Positions 10,242-18,731 of a DNA stretch of 64,000 nucleotides are shown here, one piece after another. The position numbers and the translations under genes are program-made. Every line of letters starts with the position of its first letter. Position 1 is the stretch's first letter. Source of the stretch: Chitinivibrionales bacterium (GTDB lineage: Bacteria; Fibrobacterota; Chitinivibrionia; Chitinivibrionales; WJKA01); contig WJLW01000070.1 of the NCBI GenBank assembly GCA_014728295.1, positions 62,001 through 126,000 of the forward strand, in the 5' to 3' direction. The notes beneath the pieces are model-generated. The model was not told where the DNA came from. It worked only from the letters and a program-made list of their open reading frames with translations, and ran no database searches.

Positions 10242-10562
10242 ATGGAGATAACCGAAGTCCGTATAAGTCTGCGAAACGAGGAGAAACTCAAAGCATTTGC
10301 AAGCATCACGCTAGAAAATTGCTTTGTCATCAGGGGCTTGAAGATAATCAACGGTTCGGATGGCTACTTTGTTTCAATGCCCAGCAGGAAGCATAAGGAC
10401 GGAAGCTACCATGACATTGCGCATCCAATAAACAACGAAATGCGCGGAGCAATTGAGGACAAAGTGCTCGATGCATTTGAACAGGAGCTCAATAAAGGAG
10501 AATCTGCGCAGGAAAAACCGGTTGAAGAGATTCCCATTGAAATGGTAGGCTCAGAGAATTGA
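10242..10562 (+). CDS. spoVG: SpoVG family septation regulator
   Basis: [64 protein letters not shown] is the SpoVG signature. GGAGG at about 10229 upstream of ATG 10242. Confidence 0.95.
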   Translation: MEITEVRISLRNEEKLKAFASITLENCFVIRGLKIINGSDGYFVSMPSRKHKDGSYHDIAHPINNEMRGAIEDKVLDAFEQELNKGESAQEKPVEEIPIEMVGSEN

Positions 10563-10574
10563 CTCCGAGCTTTG

Positions 10575-10590
10575 CCCGCATTTGTGCGGG
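10575..10590 (+). terminator. Stem-loop, probable spoVG terminator
   Basis: Perfect 6-bp stem CCCGCA-TTTG-TGCGGG followed by tttgctt, 13 nt after the spoVG stop. Confidence 0.55.
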
Positions 10591-10714
10591 TTTGCTTCCA
10601 TGATTTCTGCGTGTGCATTTTTTTCTCACGTTGGGGCAAAGCATGATGAATCTACCACTGTATCACAACCAAATATTATTTTAAGAGATTTGCAATAATA
10701 GCACATTTTTTTAC

Positions 10715-10786
10715 TGGGGCGTCGACAAGCGGTAAGTCACAGGATTTTGGTTCCTGCATTCGGAGGTTCGAATCCTCCCGCCTCAG
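10715..10786 (+). tRNA. tRNA-Gln(UUG)
   Basis: TGGGGCG...CGCCTCA-G acceptor; anticodon stem-loop CAGGA-TTTTGGT-TCCTG (anticodon TTG); T-arm GGAGG-TTCGAAT-CCTCC. CCA not encoded. Confidence 0.95.
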
Positions 10787-10930
10787 TTGTACTCTTTGAT
10801 TGCAGCGAGCACAGGTTTTCTGGGTTACCGGCCGACTGCTGCTCGTGTTACCGATTCCTAATTATGCTTAAAGCGGATGCTCGTACTTGTCCCTTGCGGG
10901 ATAGCCGATTATCCATCAGGAGGTATTGTT

Positions 10931-11569
10931 TTGGATATTATTAAATTGAAGTCGAGATCAAGAAACGGAACAGGCAAATCCTATACCCGCAAAGCACGGA
11001 TCAATGGCTGGTTGCCGGCCGCATATTATGGACGCGGTATTTCTTCCGAGTCAATTGAGGTTGATTATCACGAATTCGTTAACCTGTTGCGCAGTAAAAA
11101 AACCAACCATCTTATCGACTTGCAATTGCCCGAAAAGCAAGATTCCGTTGCCGTGGTCAAAGAGATCCAACGCGATCCGCTGATTGATGATAAAGTATTT
11201 CATGTTGATTTTCAGCACGTGTCCATGGGCGAAAAGGTAACCGTCAAATGCCCGCTTGAGATTGTTGGCACGCCGATTGGCGTAAAGGTCGGCGGCGGAG
11301 TTCTCAGCCATCCGGTACGCCATCTGACTATCGAAAGCCTTCCTCGTGAAATTCCTGAAAAGATAACCGTTGACGTAAGCGAGCTTAGCGTCGGCCAGTC
11401 AATACACATTAAAGACTTGGATCTTCCCGATCTTACCTTGAAGGATTCGCCCGAAGAAGTCATCGCTATGGTAAATATCAGCACCAAAGAAAAAGCTGAT
11501 GCAGCAGACAAAGAAGAGGGAGGAGAGGCAGCTCCCGAAGAAGCCGCCGAAGAGGGCGCCGAATCCTGA
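10931..11569 (+). CDS. rplY: 50S ribosomal protein L25/Ctc (general stress type)
   Basis: LKSRSRNGTGKSYTRKARINGWLPAAYYGRG...VKCPLEIVGTPIGVKVGGGVLSHPVRHLTIESLPREIPEKITVDVSELSVGQSIHIKDL. TTG start at 10931 with AGGAGG at 10918-10923. Confidence 0.92.
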   Translation: MDIIKLKSRSRNGTGKSYTRKARINGWLPAAYYGRGISSESIEVDYHEFVNLLRSKKTNHLIDLQLPEKQDSVAVVKEIQRDPLIDDKVFHVDFQHVSMGEKVTVKCPLEIVGTPIGVKVGGGVLSHPVRHLTIESLPREIPEKITVDVSELSVGQSIHIKDLDLPDLTLKDSPEEVIAMVNISTKEKADAADKEEGGEAAPEEAAEEGAES

Positions 11570-11592
11570 TGTGTGTTGCCTGCAGGTAAAGA

Positions 11593-12216
11593 ATGCGACT
11601 TTTTGATTACCTGCGTTCTCTGGTTACGCACCGGCCCGCCCGACGAATAAAATTTGATGCATGCTTTTTTGGCATCGGCAATCCGGGTACCAAGTACGGA
11701 TCGACACGACATAACATCGGCTTTATGGCTATTGATGCTCTTTCTCAATCACTTGCCCACACAAAACGCAGCACAGGATGCCGATCCGAATTGCTGACCG
11801 GCTCTCATGCGGCTATTGGTACGGTGTTGTGTGTAAAGCCGCAAACTTATGTTAATCGCTGTGGTGACGCGCTGAAAGAGGTGTATCGCCGCTACAGCTT
11901 CGAACAACAATCGATGCTGGTCATTGTCGACGATTTTAACCTGCCGTTAGGTTCCCTGCGTTTTCGGCGGGGTGGCTCGGCCGGCGGGCACAATGGCCTG
12001 AAATCGATTATCGCGGCATTTGGTCAGGATATCCCGAGGTTGCGGCTGGGAATCGGACCGTTGCCTTCCCAAACCAGGGTCATCGACTTTGTGCTTGGAG
12101 AGTTCGGCTCGGGGGAGTTGGAAAAAGCCAACCAGATGCTGGGTCGGCTTGACGCAGCGCTAATCGTTTTTGCACAACACGGCATCGAAGCGGCTATGAA
12201 TCGGTTTAATTGCTGA
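11593..12216 (+). CDS. pth: Peptidyl-tRNA hydrolase
   Basis: GIGNPGTKYGSTRHNIGFMAIDAL...KPQTYVNRCGDAL...VIVDDFNLPLGSLRFRRGGSAGGHNGLKSII...RLRLGIG. Confidence 0.95.
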   Translation: MRLFDYLRSLVTHRPARRIKFDACFFGIGNPGTKYGSTRHNIGFMAIDALSQSLAHTKRSTGCRSELLTGSHAAIGTVLCVKPQTYVNRCGDALKEVYRRYSFEQQSMLVIVDDFNLPLGSLRFRRGGSAGGHNGLKSIIAAFGQDIPRLRLGIGPLPSQTRVIDFVLGEFGSGELEKANQMLGRLDAALIVFAQHGIEAAMNRFNC

Positions 12217-12310
12217 TCCGGCGCCGATGTCCGGCGAGAAATTCAATACATTTCCAAATATCCTGCTTTGATTATGAATCAGATCAAGGCTATCATCCAA
12301 AGGAGGAAGA

Positions 12311-12703
12311 ATGATTCGACCCTATGAAACAATGGTCGTCTATGACGGCACCCTTGGCGAAGATTCGCTGAAAAAAGAACAAAAAGCCGTAGAAGATTTT
12401 CTTCGGGAAAAATCTGAGTTCGAAGCAGTCGATGTGTGGGGCAAGCGTGATCTGGCTTATGAAATCAACAAAAAGCGAAGCGGCTACTATTGTCTGTTTC
12501 TGTACAAATCGGAAGGCGGGCTTATCGCGGAGATGGAAGCTGATTTCAGGCTGAACGCCAGTATTTTGCGTTTCCTGACTGTGCGCCGCGATCCGAATAA
12601 GATTATAGATCCCCAGAAAAGCGGAAGGTCCGGCGACGCTTCCGGTGAAAAAAATGAACGCGACAATCGAAAGAATGAACGCGACAATCAAAAGGAGGAA
12701 TAA
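12311..12703 (+). CDS. rpsF: 30S ribosomal protein S6
   Basis: [18 protein letters not shown]...[29 protein letters not shown]...[12 protein letters not shown]. Strong AAAGGAGGAAG RBS. Confidence 0.95.
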   Translation: MIRPYETMVVYDGTLGEDSLKKEQKAVEDFLREKSEFEAVDVWGKRDLAYEINKKRSGYYCLFLYKSEGGLIAEMEADFRLNASILRFLTVRRDPNKIIDPQKSGRSGDASGEKNERDNRKNERDNQKEE

Positions 12704-12707
12704 GACC

Positions 12708-12950
12708 ATGCCAAGACCAAGAAGACGCAAGATTCGAGTTAAAAAGACTGATTGGTATAAAGACAACTCGCTTGAGCCAGATTACAAGCGGTTTGACTTT
12801 TTGCGTCGTTTCGTCAGCGAACGGGGCAAAATTCTCTCGCGGCGTGCAACCGGACTCAAAGCCAAGAATCAGCGCAAACTGGCAGGTGAAGTCAAGCGCG
12901 CCCGCCACCTGGCGCTGTTGCCATTTGTCAATAAAAATGTTAACCGGTAG
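12708..12950 (+). CDS. rpsR: 30S ribosomal protein S18
   Basis: [50 protein letters not shown] is S18. Start set at MPRPRRRK. Confidence 0.95.
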   Translation: MPRPRRRKIRVKKTDWYKDNSLEPDYKRFDFLRRFVSERGKILSRRATGLKAKNQRKLAGEVKRARHLALLPFVNKNVNR

Positions 12951-12995
12951 CGCAGGCGCCCTTCAACACAGAACATCTTTCAGGAGCTGTCAGCT

Positions 12996-13466
12996 ATGGA
13001 AATTATTTTAAAAACAGACCATGAAGGCCTGGGCAATGCTATGGATGTCATCAACGTTAAAGATGGCTATGCCAGAAATTTTCTGATTCCCAAAGGCATA
13101 GCCGTTGCCGCGACCGACGGGAACCGCAATGCGGTGGCTGAGGCTAAGCGAATAGCAGAAAAGCGGGAAACGCAAAAGTCAGCCGAGGCGCAGGGGCTTG
13201 CCCAGAAAATATCCAGGGTACCGTGCACGATACCGGTTAAAATTGGCGAAAACGAAAAAATATTCGGCTCGGTTGGCCAGCATGAAATTACCGACTTCCT
13301 TTCAAAGGAGGGCTTTGATATCAAGAAGAGCCAAATCGAGCTGGAAGAGCCAATCAAGCAGCTTGGTGTATATAACATCGGTATCAAACTTTACAAAGAT
13401 GTGGCTGCCGAATTAAAAGTCTGGGTCGTAAAGGAAGAAGCCGACCAGGCAAAATCTGAGGCGTAA
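12996..13466 (+). CDS. rplI: 50S ribosomal protein L9
   Basis: MEIILKTDHEGLGNAMDVINVKDGYARNFLIPKGIAVAAT...FGSVGQHEITDFL. Confidence 0.96.
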   Translation: MEIILKTDHEGLGNAMDVINVKDGYARNFLIPKGIAVAATDGNRNAVAEAKRIAEKRETQKSAEAQGLAQKISRVPCTIPVKIGENEKIFGSVGQHEITDFLSKEGFDIKKSQIELEEPIKQLGVYNIGIKLYKDVAAELKVWVVKEEADQAKSEA

Positions 13467-13503
13467 GCCAATTTTCATCCCATTTTGCCAAAGGAGGCAA
13501 ATC

Positions 13504-14391
13504 ATGACATTTACCGGTTGCTTTGTCGCGCTGGTAACGCCATTTACCGATGACGGGAAGCTCAACGAAGCGGGATTGCGTTCGAATATCGATTATCTTA
13601 TTGACCAGGGCGTAGCCGGAATTGTGCCCTGCGGTACGACCGGAGAGTCTGCAACGCTTTCGTGGGAAGAGCACAATCGGGTGGTCGATATCGCCGTTGA
13701 ACAGGCTGCGGGCAGAGTGCTGGTAATTGCCGGCGCCGGTTCGAATAATACCAGCGAATCGATTGCCGCGGCGGCTCACGCGAAAGAAAAAGGTGCCGAT
13801 GCAATTTTGTGTATCACGCCGTATTATAACAAGCCCACGCAGGAAGGGCTCTTTCAACATTACAAGGCAATTGCTACTGAAGTAGATATTCCGATTGTCG
13901 TGTATAATGTTCCCGGCAGAACAGGTGTCAATTTGTCGGCCGACACGCTTCACCGGCTTACGCAATTCAATTCGATTGCAGCGGTGAAGGAAGCCAGCGG
14001 CGATCTTGAACAGGTGTCGGAGATCCACCGGCTGTGCGCAGACCGCATTGCAATTCTCTCGGGAGAAGATGCATTGACGTTGCCGATGCTGTCGCTTGGC
14101 GCGCGCGGTTCGATTTCTGTTGTCGGCAATGTTGTGCCTGACAAACTGTCGGCAATGATTCGCCAATACCGGGAAGGCAATTGCGACCGGGCGCTGGCGA
14201 TCCACGAAGAGCTGTTGCCGATATGCAGAGCCATGTTCATTGAGACCAATCCTATTCCCGTCAAAACCACAATGAACTACCTTGGTTTGCATGCAGGACC
14301 CTTACGCCTGCCTCTGGTAGCAATGAGCGATGACAATAAACGAAAACTACTCGACGTACTCTCACAGGCCGGCTTGAAACCTTCTTCCTGA
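13504..14391 (+). CDS. dapA: 4-hydroxy-tetrahydrodipicolinate synthase
   Basis: GCFVALVTPFTDDGKLNEAGLRSNIDYLIDQGVAGIVPCGTTGESATLSWEEH...ITPYYNKPTQEGLFQHYKAIA...VYNVPGRTGVNL...KEASGDL. Confidence 0.97.
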   Translation: MTFTGCFVALVTPFTDDGKLNEAGLRSNIDYLIDQGVAGIVPCGTTGESATLSWEEHNRVVDIAVEQAAGRVLVIAGAGSNNTSESIAAAAHAKEKGADAILCITPYYNKPTQEGLFQHYKAIATEVDIPIVVYNVPGRTGVNLSADTLHRLTQFNSIAAVKEASGDLEQVSEIHRLCADRIAILSGEDALTLPMLSLGARGSISVVGNVVPDKLSAMIRQYREGNCDRALAIHEELLPICRAMFIETNPIPVKTTMNYLGLHAGPLRLPLVAMSDDNKRKLLDVLSQAGLKPSS

Positions 14392-14403
14392 CAGGATTTT
14401 GCT

Positions 14404-15207
14404 TTGACGGTGAACATTATTATTGACGGCGCGCTTGGACGCATGGGACGGCAAATAGCTTCACTGGCAGCCGGAGACCCTGATTTCGAAATAAAAGGGG
14501 CTGTTGAAGCCCCTCAGCATTCGCATACCGGCAGCAATTACGGTGATTTGATCGGTGCGCCTTCCGTAAAGGTACCGGTTGTTGATGATCTTAGCCAGAT
14601 AGACACTTCGCGCTGCACGATCATCAGTTTCACCGAAGCTGGCGCCGCTGCAAAGCTCCTTGCCAAATGTGCCGGCATGCCCGGCAAACTTGTTCTGGGA
14701 ACGACCGGACTCGATGACAACTCGCTAACCAAACTCAAAGAGCTGGGAGGTAACAAAGCCGTTGTATTCAGCCCGAATATGAGTCTGGGTGTCAATCTGC
14801 TTTTCTATCTAACCGAAATGGTCGCTCATAAATTACGTGATACCTTTGACATCGAAATTATAGAAGCCCATCATCGACACAAGAAAGATTCACCAAGCGG
14901 TACAGCACGAAAACTGGGAGAAATAGTCGCCGGTCAGCTTGATAGTGGATATGACTCTGCTGTAAAAAATGGCAGGGCCGGACTGGTGGGTGAGAGAACA
15001 GATAAAGAAATAGGTATGCATGCAGTGCGCGCCGGTGATATAATTGGAGATCACACGGTACTTTTTGCGGGTACCGGTGAACGACTTGAATTAAAACATA
15101 TGGCTCACAGCCGGGCAACCTTTGCGCAAGGCGCTCTGAAAGCCGCACAATGGCTCGAAAACAAAGGGCCAGGGCTGTATTCCATGCGCGATATTCTGCA
15201 ATTATGA
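14404..15207 (+). CDS. dapB: 4-hydroxy-tetrahydrodipicolinate reductase
   Basis: NIIIDGALGRMGRQIASLAA...LGTTGLDD...SPNMSLGVNLLFYL...DIEIIEAHHRHKKDSPSGTA. TTG start. Confidence 0.96.
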   Translation: MTVNIIIDGALGRMGRQIASLAAGDPDFEIKGAVEAPQHSHTGSNYGDLIGAPSVKVPVVDDLSQIDTSRCTIISFTEAGAAAKLLAKCAGMPGKLVLGTTGLDDNSLTKLKELGGNKAVVFSPNMSLGVNLLFYLTEMVAHKLRDTFDIEIIEAHHRHKKDSPSGTARKLGEIVAGQLDSGYDSAVKNGRAGLVGERTDKEIGMHAVRAGDIIGDHTVLFAGTGERLELKHMAHSRATFAQGALKAAQWLENKGPGLYSMRDILQL

Positions 15208-15232
15208 ATTTTACCGGCCTTCTCAGAGGGAA

Positions 15233-17011
15233 GTGATTATGACTCTGTTAAGCGCTGCTTCCCGGGTGCTTGTGGTGCTTTTGGCGGCGCCAGGCCTCGT
15301 TGCGGCAAATTCTGCGGGACTTGATCCCGGCAAACACACCTTTCCGCTTGCGCTTTCTTCGCAGGTCTCATTCAGCCTGAACCCCCTTCAATCAGCCCTT
15401 GCCGCATCTCAAACCGATGAAGAATCGGAAGAAATCATTACGGAGGACGGCGTACTAATTGAAGAAGGTGAGCTTGTTGAAGGTCCTGAATTCTCAGACT
15501 CTGATGCCGATGATCCGATTATTGAAGACCCTGTTGCAGAAGAGTCGGTTGGTGAAGAAAGCGTGGTCGAAGAGGCTGGTGCCGATGGGATCGTGGTGGA
15601 GGGTGATGCCACACCCGATTCTACGCCTGCAGATTCCGTTCAATCCGATGACGATATTGATGCCACAGAGACTGCCGGGCAAACACCTGTTTCAGATCCC
15701 GTCGACGAAGAATTGATTTACGAAGAAGAGCAATTCCTCGTGGAAGAAGGTGAAGAATCCATTGAAGATGTTTACGAAGAAGAATTTGCCGATGATGAAG
15801 AGCTATTCCTGCCCGTAGAGCAAGAAGATGTAGCTGAGGACGTTGCGCAAGAGTTTTTTGAAGAACCTGGCGAATTTGTCGAGGAACAGCCTGTAGAGGT
15901 GCAGCCCGAACCGGTTGAGAATACTGCCGGCCAACAGCTTAAAGCTCCTGCCGATACCGCAAAAGAAGAAATCGAAGCTACCATCGAAAAGGCGCGTTCG
16001 ATTAACTTTGCCGACAATCTCAAAGAGTATCGTTCACCCAAACTTGCCATGCTGCTGTCATTGATCGTGCCGGGACTGGGGCAGGCCTACTCGCGCGCAT
16101 ACTGGAAAACAGGTTTGTTTCTGGCCCTTGAAGCCGGTATCGTCACGACCAGCGCACTTTTTTATCACAAAGGTAATGAGTTGGAAAAAGAGCAACGCGC
16201 ACATGCCGATTCTGCATATTCCTACGAAAATTTCCGCCAATTCTACGATTCACTATACGCAGAGGTCGTCGAGTTTGCCGAAAAGCAGAGCGAGCCGAAT
16301 GTCAAGCACTATGCCGATTCGGTGGTCAATGAGGTCGTTTTCGGATTTTTAATTGACAGAAGAGTAAACGATGATTCTATCGATTATACCTTTGATACGA
16401 CCTTTTTCCGCTCCGAACACGTTGATCAAAAGTCAAATCGATTCTACAAGCTGATAGGTTATGATCGCAGCCATTTCGTTATGGGATGGAATGACAGCCG
16501 CCCTGAATCATACAATGATGTTATTACGTATGAACAACTTGACAAGACAGGTTATAAAGGAAGAGACGTGCTGTCGATAGACTCCGACACGGTGCAGGCC
16601 GGCGGCGGCTCCCGGGTGACTGACGAAATTATCGTGACCAGTTCGGCAACCGATGATTTGATTCCCCTTAAATTCAGCCGGCTGCAGATCAGCTATATGG
16701 AGGGAGACACATCCGCCGCGGTGGATGTCAAATCGCTCAAGGAAAATGTCTACGGTTTTTCGCATTTGTATGATACCTATCGCGACATAATATTCGAAAA
16801 GGAAACCAATTATCGCCGCGGACAGAGCGTCCTGCTATTACTCATTGTTAACCATATCGCCAGCGCTATTGATGCAGGCATCACGGCCAAGCGTCACAAT
16901 GATCGCCTGCTCCAGAAAAGAAGCTTCTGGCACAGAATTGATGTCGAGCAGCAATGGGTGAATACCGGCTCCGAGCGCGCTCCGGGACTGGCACTCAAGG
17001 TGAAGTTTTAA
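15233..17011 (+). CDS. DUF5683-like membrane protein with a long acidic N-terminal region
   Basis: Signal peptide, about 180 aa of E/D/V-rich sequence, then SPKLAMLLSLIVPGLGQAYSRAYWKTGLFLALEAGIVTTSALFYHKGNELEKEQ ('PGLGQAY' hydrophobic module). Confidence 0.6.
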   Translation: MIMTLLSAASRVLVVLLAAPGLVAANSAGLDPGKHTFPLALSSQVSFSLNPLQSALAASQTDEESEEIITEDGVLIEEGELVEGPEFSDSDADDPIIEDPVAEESVGEESVVEEAGADGIVVEGDATPDSTPADSVQSDDDIDATETAGQTPVSDPVDEELIYEEEQFLVEEGEESIEDVYEEEFADDEELFLPVEQEDVAEDVAQEFFEEPGEFVEEQPVEVQPEPVENTAGQQLKAPADTAKEEIEATIEKARSINFADNLKEYRSPKLAMLLSLIVPGLGQAYSRAYWKTGLFLALEAGIVTTSALFYHKGNELEKEQRAHADSAYSYENFRQFYDSLYAEVVEFAEKQSEPNVKHYADSVVNEVVFGFLIDRRVNDDSIDYTFDTTFFRSEHVDQKSNRFYKLIGYDRSHFVMGWNDSRPESYNDVITYEQLDKTGYKGRDVLSIDSDTVQAGGGSRVTDEIIVTSSATDDLIPLKFSRLQISYMEGDTSAAVDVKSLKENVYGFSHLYDTYRDIIFEKETNYRRGQSVLLLLIVNHIASAIDAGITAKRHNDRLLQKRSFWHRIDVEQQWVNTGSERAPGLALKVKF

Positions 17012-17012
17012 C

Positions 17013-17717
17013 ATGATGAAAACAGATCTCTATACCGTGCTTTTAGCAATGATGCTTTGTGCAACAGCGGGTGCACAGATCGTTATAGAAGAAGATGTTG
17101 AAACCGACAGCATTGATGTTTTTGCGTATGAAGAGTCCGGCAAATCAGCAGGCCTGGCAATGGCGGCATCGTTGCTGCTGCCGGGACTCGGCCATCACTA
17201 TCTGGGTCAAAACCGGAAAGCTTTGTCGTATTTGGCCTTTGAGTCGGGTTTTTTTTTCAGCCTGATTTATTGTGAGCAATTTTCCCGGAGGCTTTTCGCC
17301 GACTCGAAAGCCTATGCCTGGAAGTATGCCAATGCGGGCAGCGGCAGCGGAGCGGATGATTTTTACTGGCAGAATGTGGGCAATTTTCTCTCCTCGAATG
17401 ATTTTAATTCCGGTATTGAACTGGGGCGCACCGAGGATCCCGAGAAATGGAAATATATGAAGGATAATTTACAATGGCGATGGATAAATGATTCCCTGCA
17501 ACAGGAATACACTGATATCCGGGCCCGCGCAACGCGCTATCATGTCGCTTCATCGTTTTTTATTGCTGCGATGGTGTTGAACCGGGTCGTTGCTTTCATT
17601 GATGCACGAGCTGCAACGCGAAGCAAAGGCATCACGGGCGCCGCCTCTCTTAGGCTCAGACCATATCACTCCATAGCAGCGCGTGAATCCGGACTCGTGC
17701 TGTATGCACAATACTAG
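17013..17717 (+). CDS. DUF5683-like membrane protein
   Basis: Signal peptide plus SAGLAMAASLLLPGLGHHYLGQNRKALSYLAFESGFFFSLIY, the same 'PGLG..Y' module as the upstream gene. 1 bp after it. Confidence 0.6.
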   Translation: MMKTDLYTVLLAMMLCATAGAQIVIEEDVETDSIDVFAYEESGKSAGLAMAASLLLPGLGHHYLGQNRKALSYLAFESGFFFSLIYCEQFSRRLFADSKAYAWKYANAGSGSGADDFYWQNVGNFLSSNDFNSGIELGRTEDPEKWKYMKDNLQWRWINDSLQQEYTDIRARATRYHVASSFFIAAMVLNRVVAFIDARAATRSKGITGAASLRLRPYHSIAARESGLVLYAQY

Positions 17718-17787
17718 GCGCTACGCCGAGTAAACCTTGTTCCATCCGTATGAACCCTTTTTGACGCACAGTACCCTCCTGAATATC

Positions 17788-17816
17788 TTGCATAAGACAA
17801 GCTGCTATTGTATATT
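17788..17816 (+). promoter_or_regulatory. Putative sigma-70 promoter of nrdR
   Basis: TTGCAT - 17 nt - TATATT. Confidence 0.5.
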
Positions 17817-17823
17817 AATTATC

Positions 17824-17839
17824 ACACTACATATTGTGG
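17824..17839. promoter_or_regulatory. Putative NrdR box
   Basis: ACACTACATATTGTGG matches the NrdR-box consensus (acaCwAtATaTwGtgt) at nearly every position; lies at the predicted +1 of the nrdR promoter. Confidence 0.65.
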
Positions 17840-17903
17840 TTGTGCACAATGTAATACTTCATTATGAGTTACTTTTGGTACAGGCTTGAAGTGAGGTGCC
17901 GAA

Positions 17904-18374
17904 ATGAAATGTCCTTTTTGTGCATTTGAGCAGGATAAAGTTGTTGATTCACGCTCAAGCAGGGAGGGAATGGCTGTTCGTCGTCGTCGGGAATGTCTTA
18001 AGTGCGAGAAGCGATTCACCACTTACGAATATATAGAAACCGCTCCATTAACCATCGTTAAAAACGATCGCCGCCGGGAACCATTCGATCGCTTGAAGCT
18101 GTTACAGGGAATTGAGACAGCCTGCAAGAAACGCCCAATCAGCCGCAAACAAATCGAGGGAATCGTTGATAAGATCATCGATACTATCGAGCATCAATTT
18201 AAGATTGAAGTGCCCAGCAACGAGATCGGCAAACTTGTTATGGAGGAGCTTTATAAAGTAGATGAAGTCGCCTATGTCAGGTTTGCATCGGTATATCGCA
18301 AGTTTAACGACAAAGGTGAATTTGTATCAGAAATAAAGGGAATGGGGAGTGCAGAGCAAAGAGCTGCAAAGTAG
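17904..18374 (+). CDS. nrdR: Transcriptional repressor NrdR
   Basis: MKCPFCAFEQDKVVDSRSSREGMAVRRRRECLKCEKRFTTYEYIE...VIKND-type ATP-cone...VAYVRFASVYRKF. Confidence 0.97.
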   Translation: MKCPFCAFEQDKVVDSRSSREGMAVRRRRECLKCEKRFTTYEYIETAPLTIVKNDRRREPFDRLKLLQGIETACKKRPISRKQIEGIVDKIIDTIEHQFKIEVPSNEIGKLVMEELYKVDEVAYVRFASVYRKFNDKGEFVSEIKGMGSAEQRAAK

Positions 18375-18390
18375 CCTGCGTGTAGGCTAC
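18371..18390. terminator. Bidirectional stem-loop between convergent genes
   Basis: GTAGCCT-gcgtgt-AGGCTAC, perfect 7-bp stem; no clear U tract. Confidence 0.4.
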
Positions 18391-18602
18391 GCTTCCAGAA
18401 TGCTTCCGCACTTGGCATTCGGATCCATAAAATCGTCTTTGAAATAAAAGAACCCTTTTTCATCGTCCGAATAAAATTCCAGAGCCTCTTTTTTGAAAAA
18501 ACCTCGTAGAGCAGTATCCTTATTTTCAGCTTCTACTATTTTGTGTTTAAGTGAGTTGTTTTCGTCAGGTAAAATAAAGGCGATTGAAAATTTTGGCATT
18601 GA
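18387..18602 (-). CDS. Small hypothetical protein
   Basis: MPKFSIAFILPDENNSLKHKIVEAENKDTALRGFFKKEALEFYSDDEKGFFYFKDDFMDPNAKCGSILEA, about 71 aa, compositionally normal protein. Confidence 0.6.
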   Translation of the reverse strand, partial: SMPKFSIAFILPDENNSLKHKIVEAENKDTALRGFFKKEALEFYSDDEKGFFYFKDDFMDPNAKCGSILEA

Positions 18603-18731
18603 TGTTCTCCACAATGTTACAGTAAAATTAAATAGAGTGTTGCCTTTTGATATTTGCAATTAATTATTAGTACATAAAATAAATTCTTCGATGCCCAATT
18701 AACATGAAAAACTTCATTTTTAGGGATAAAA

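Noticed and set aside
13384-14292. 302-aa ORF antisense to dapA
   Set aside because: Shadow ORF opposite dapA; no start or RBS support.
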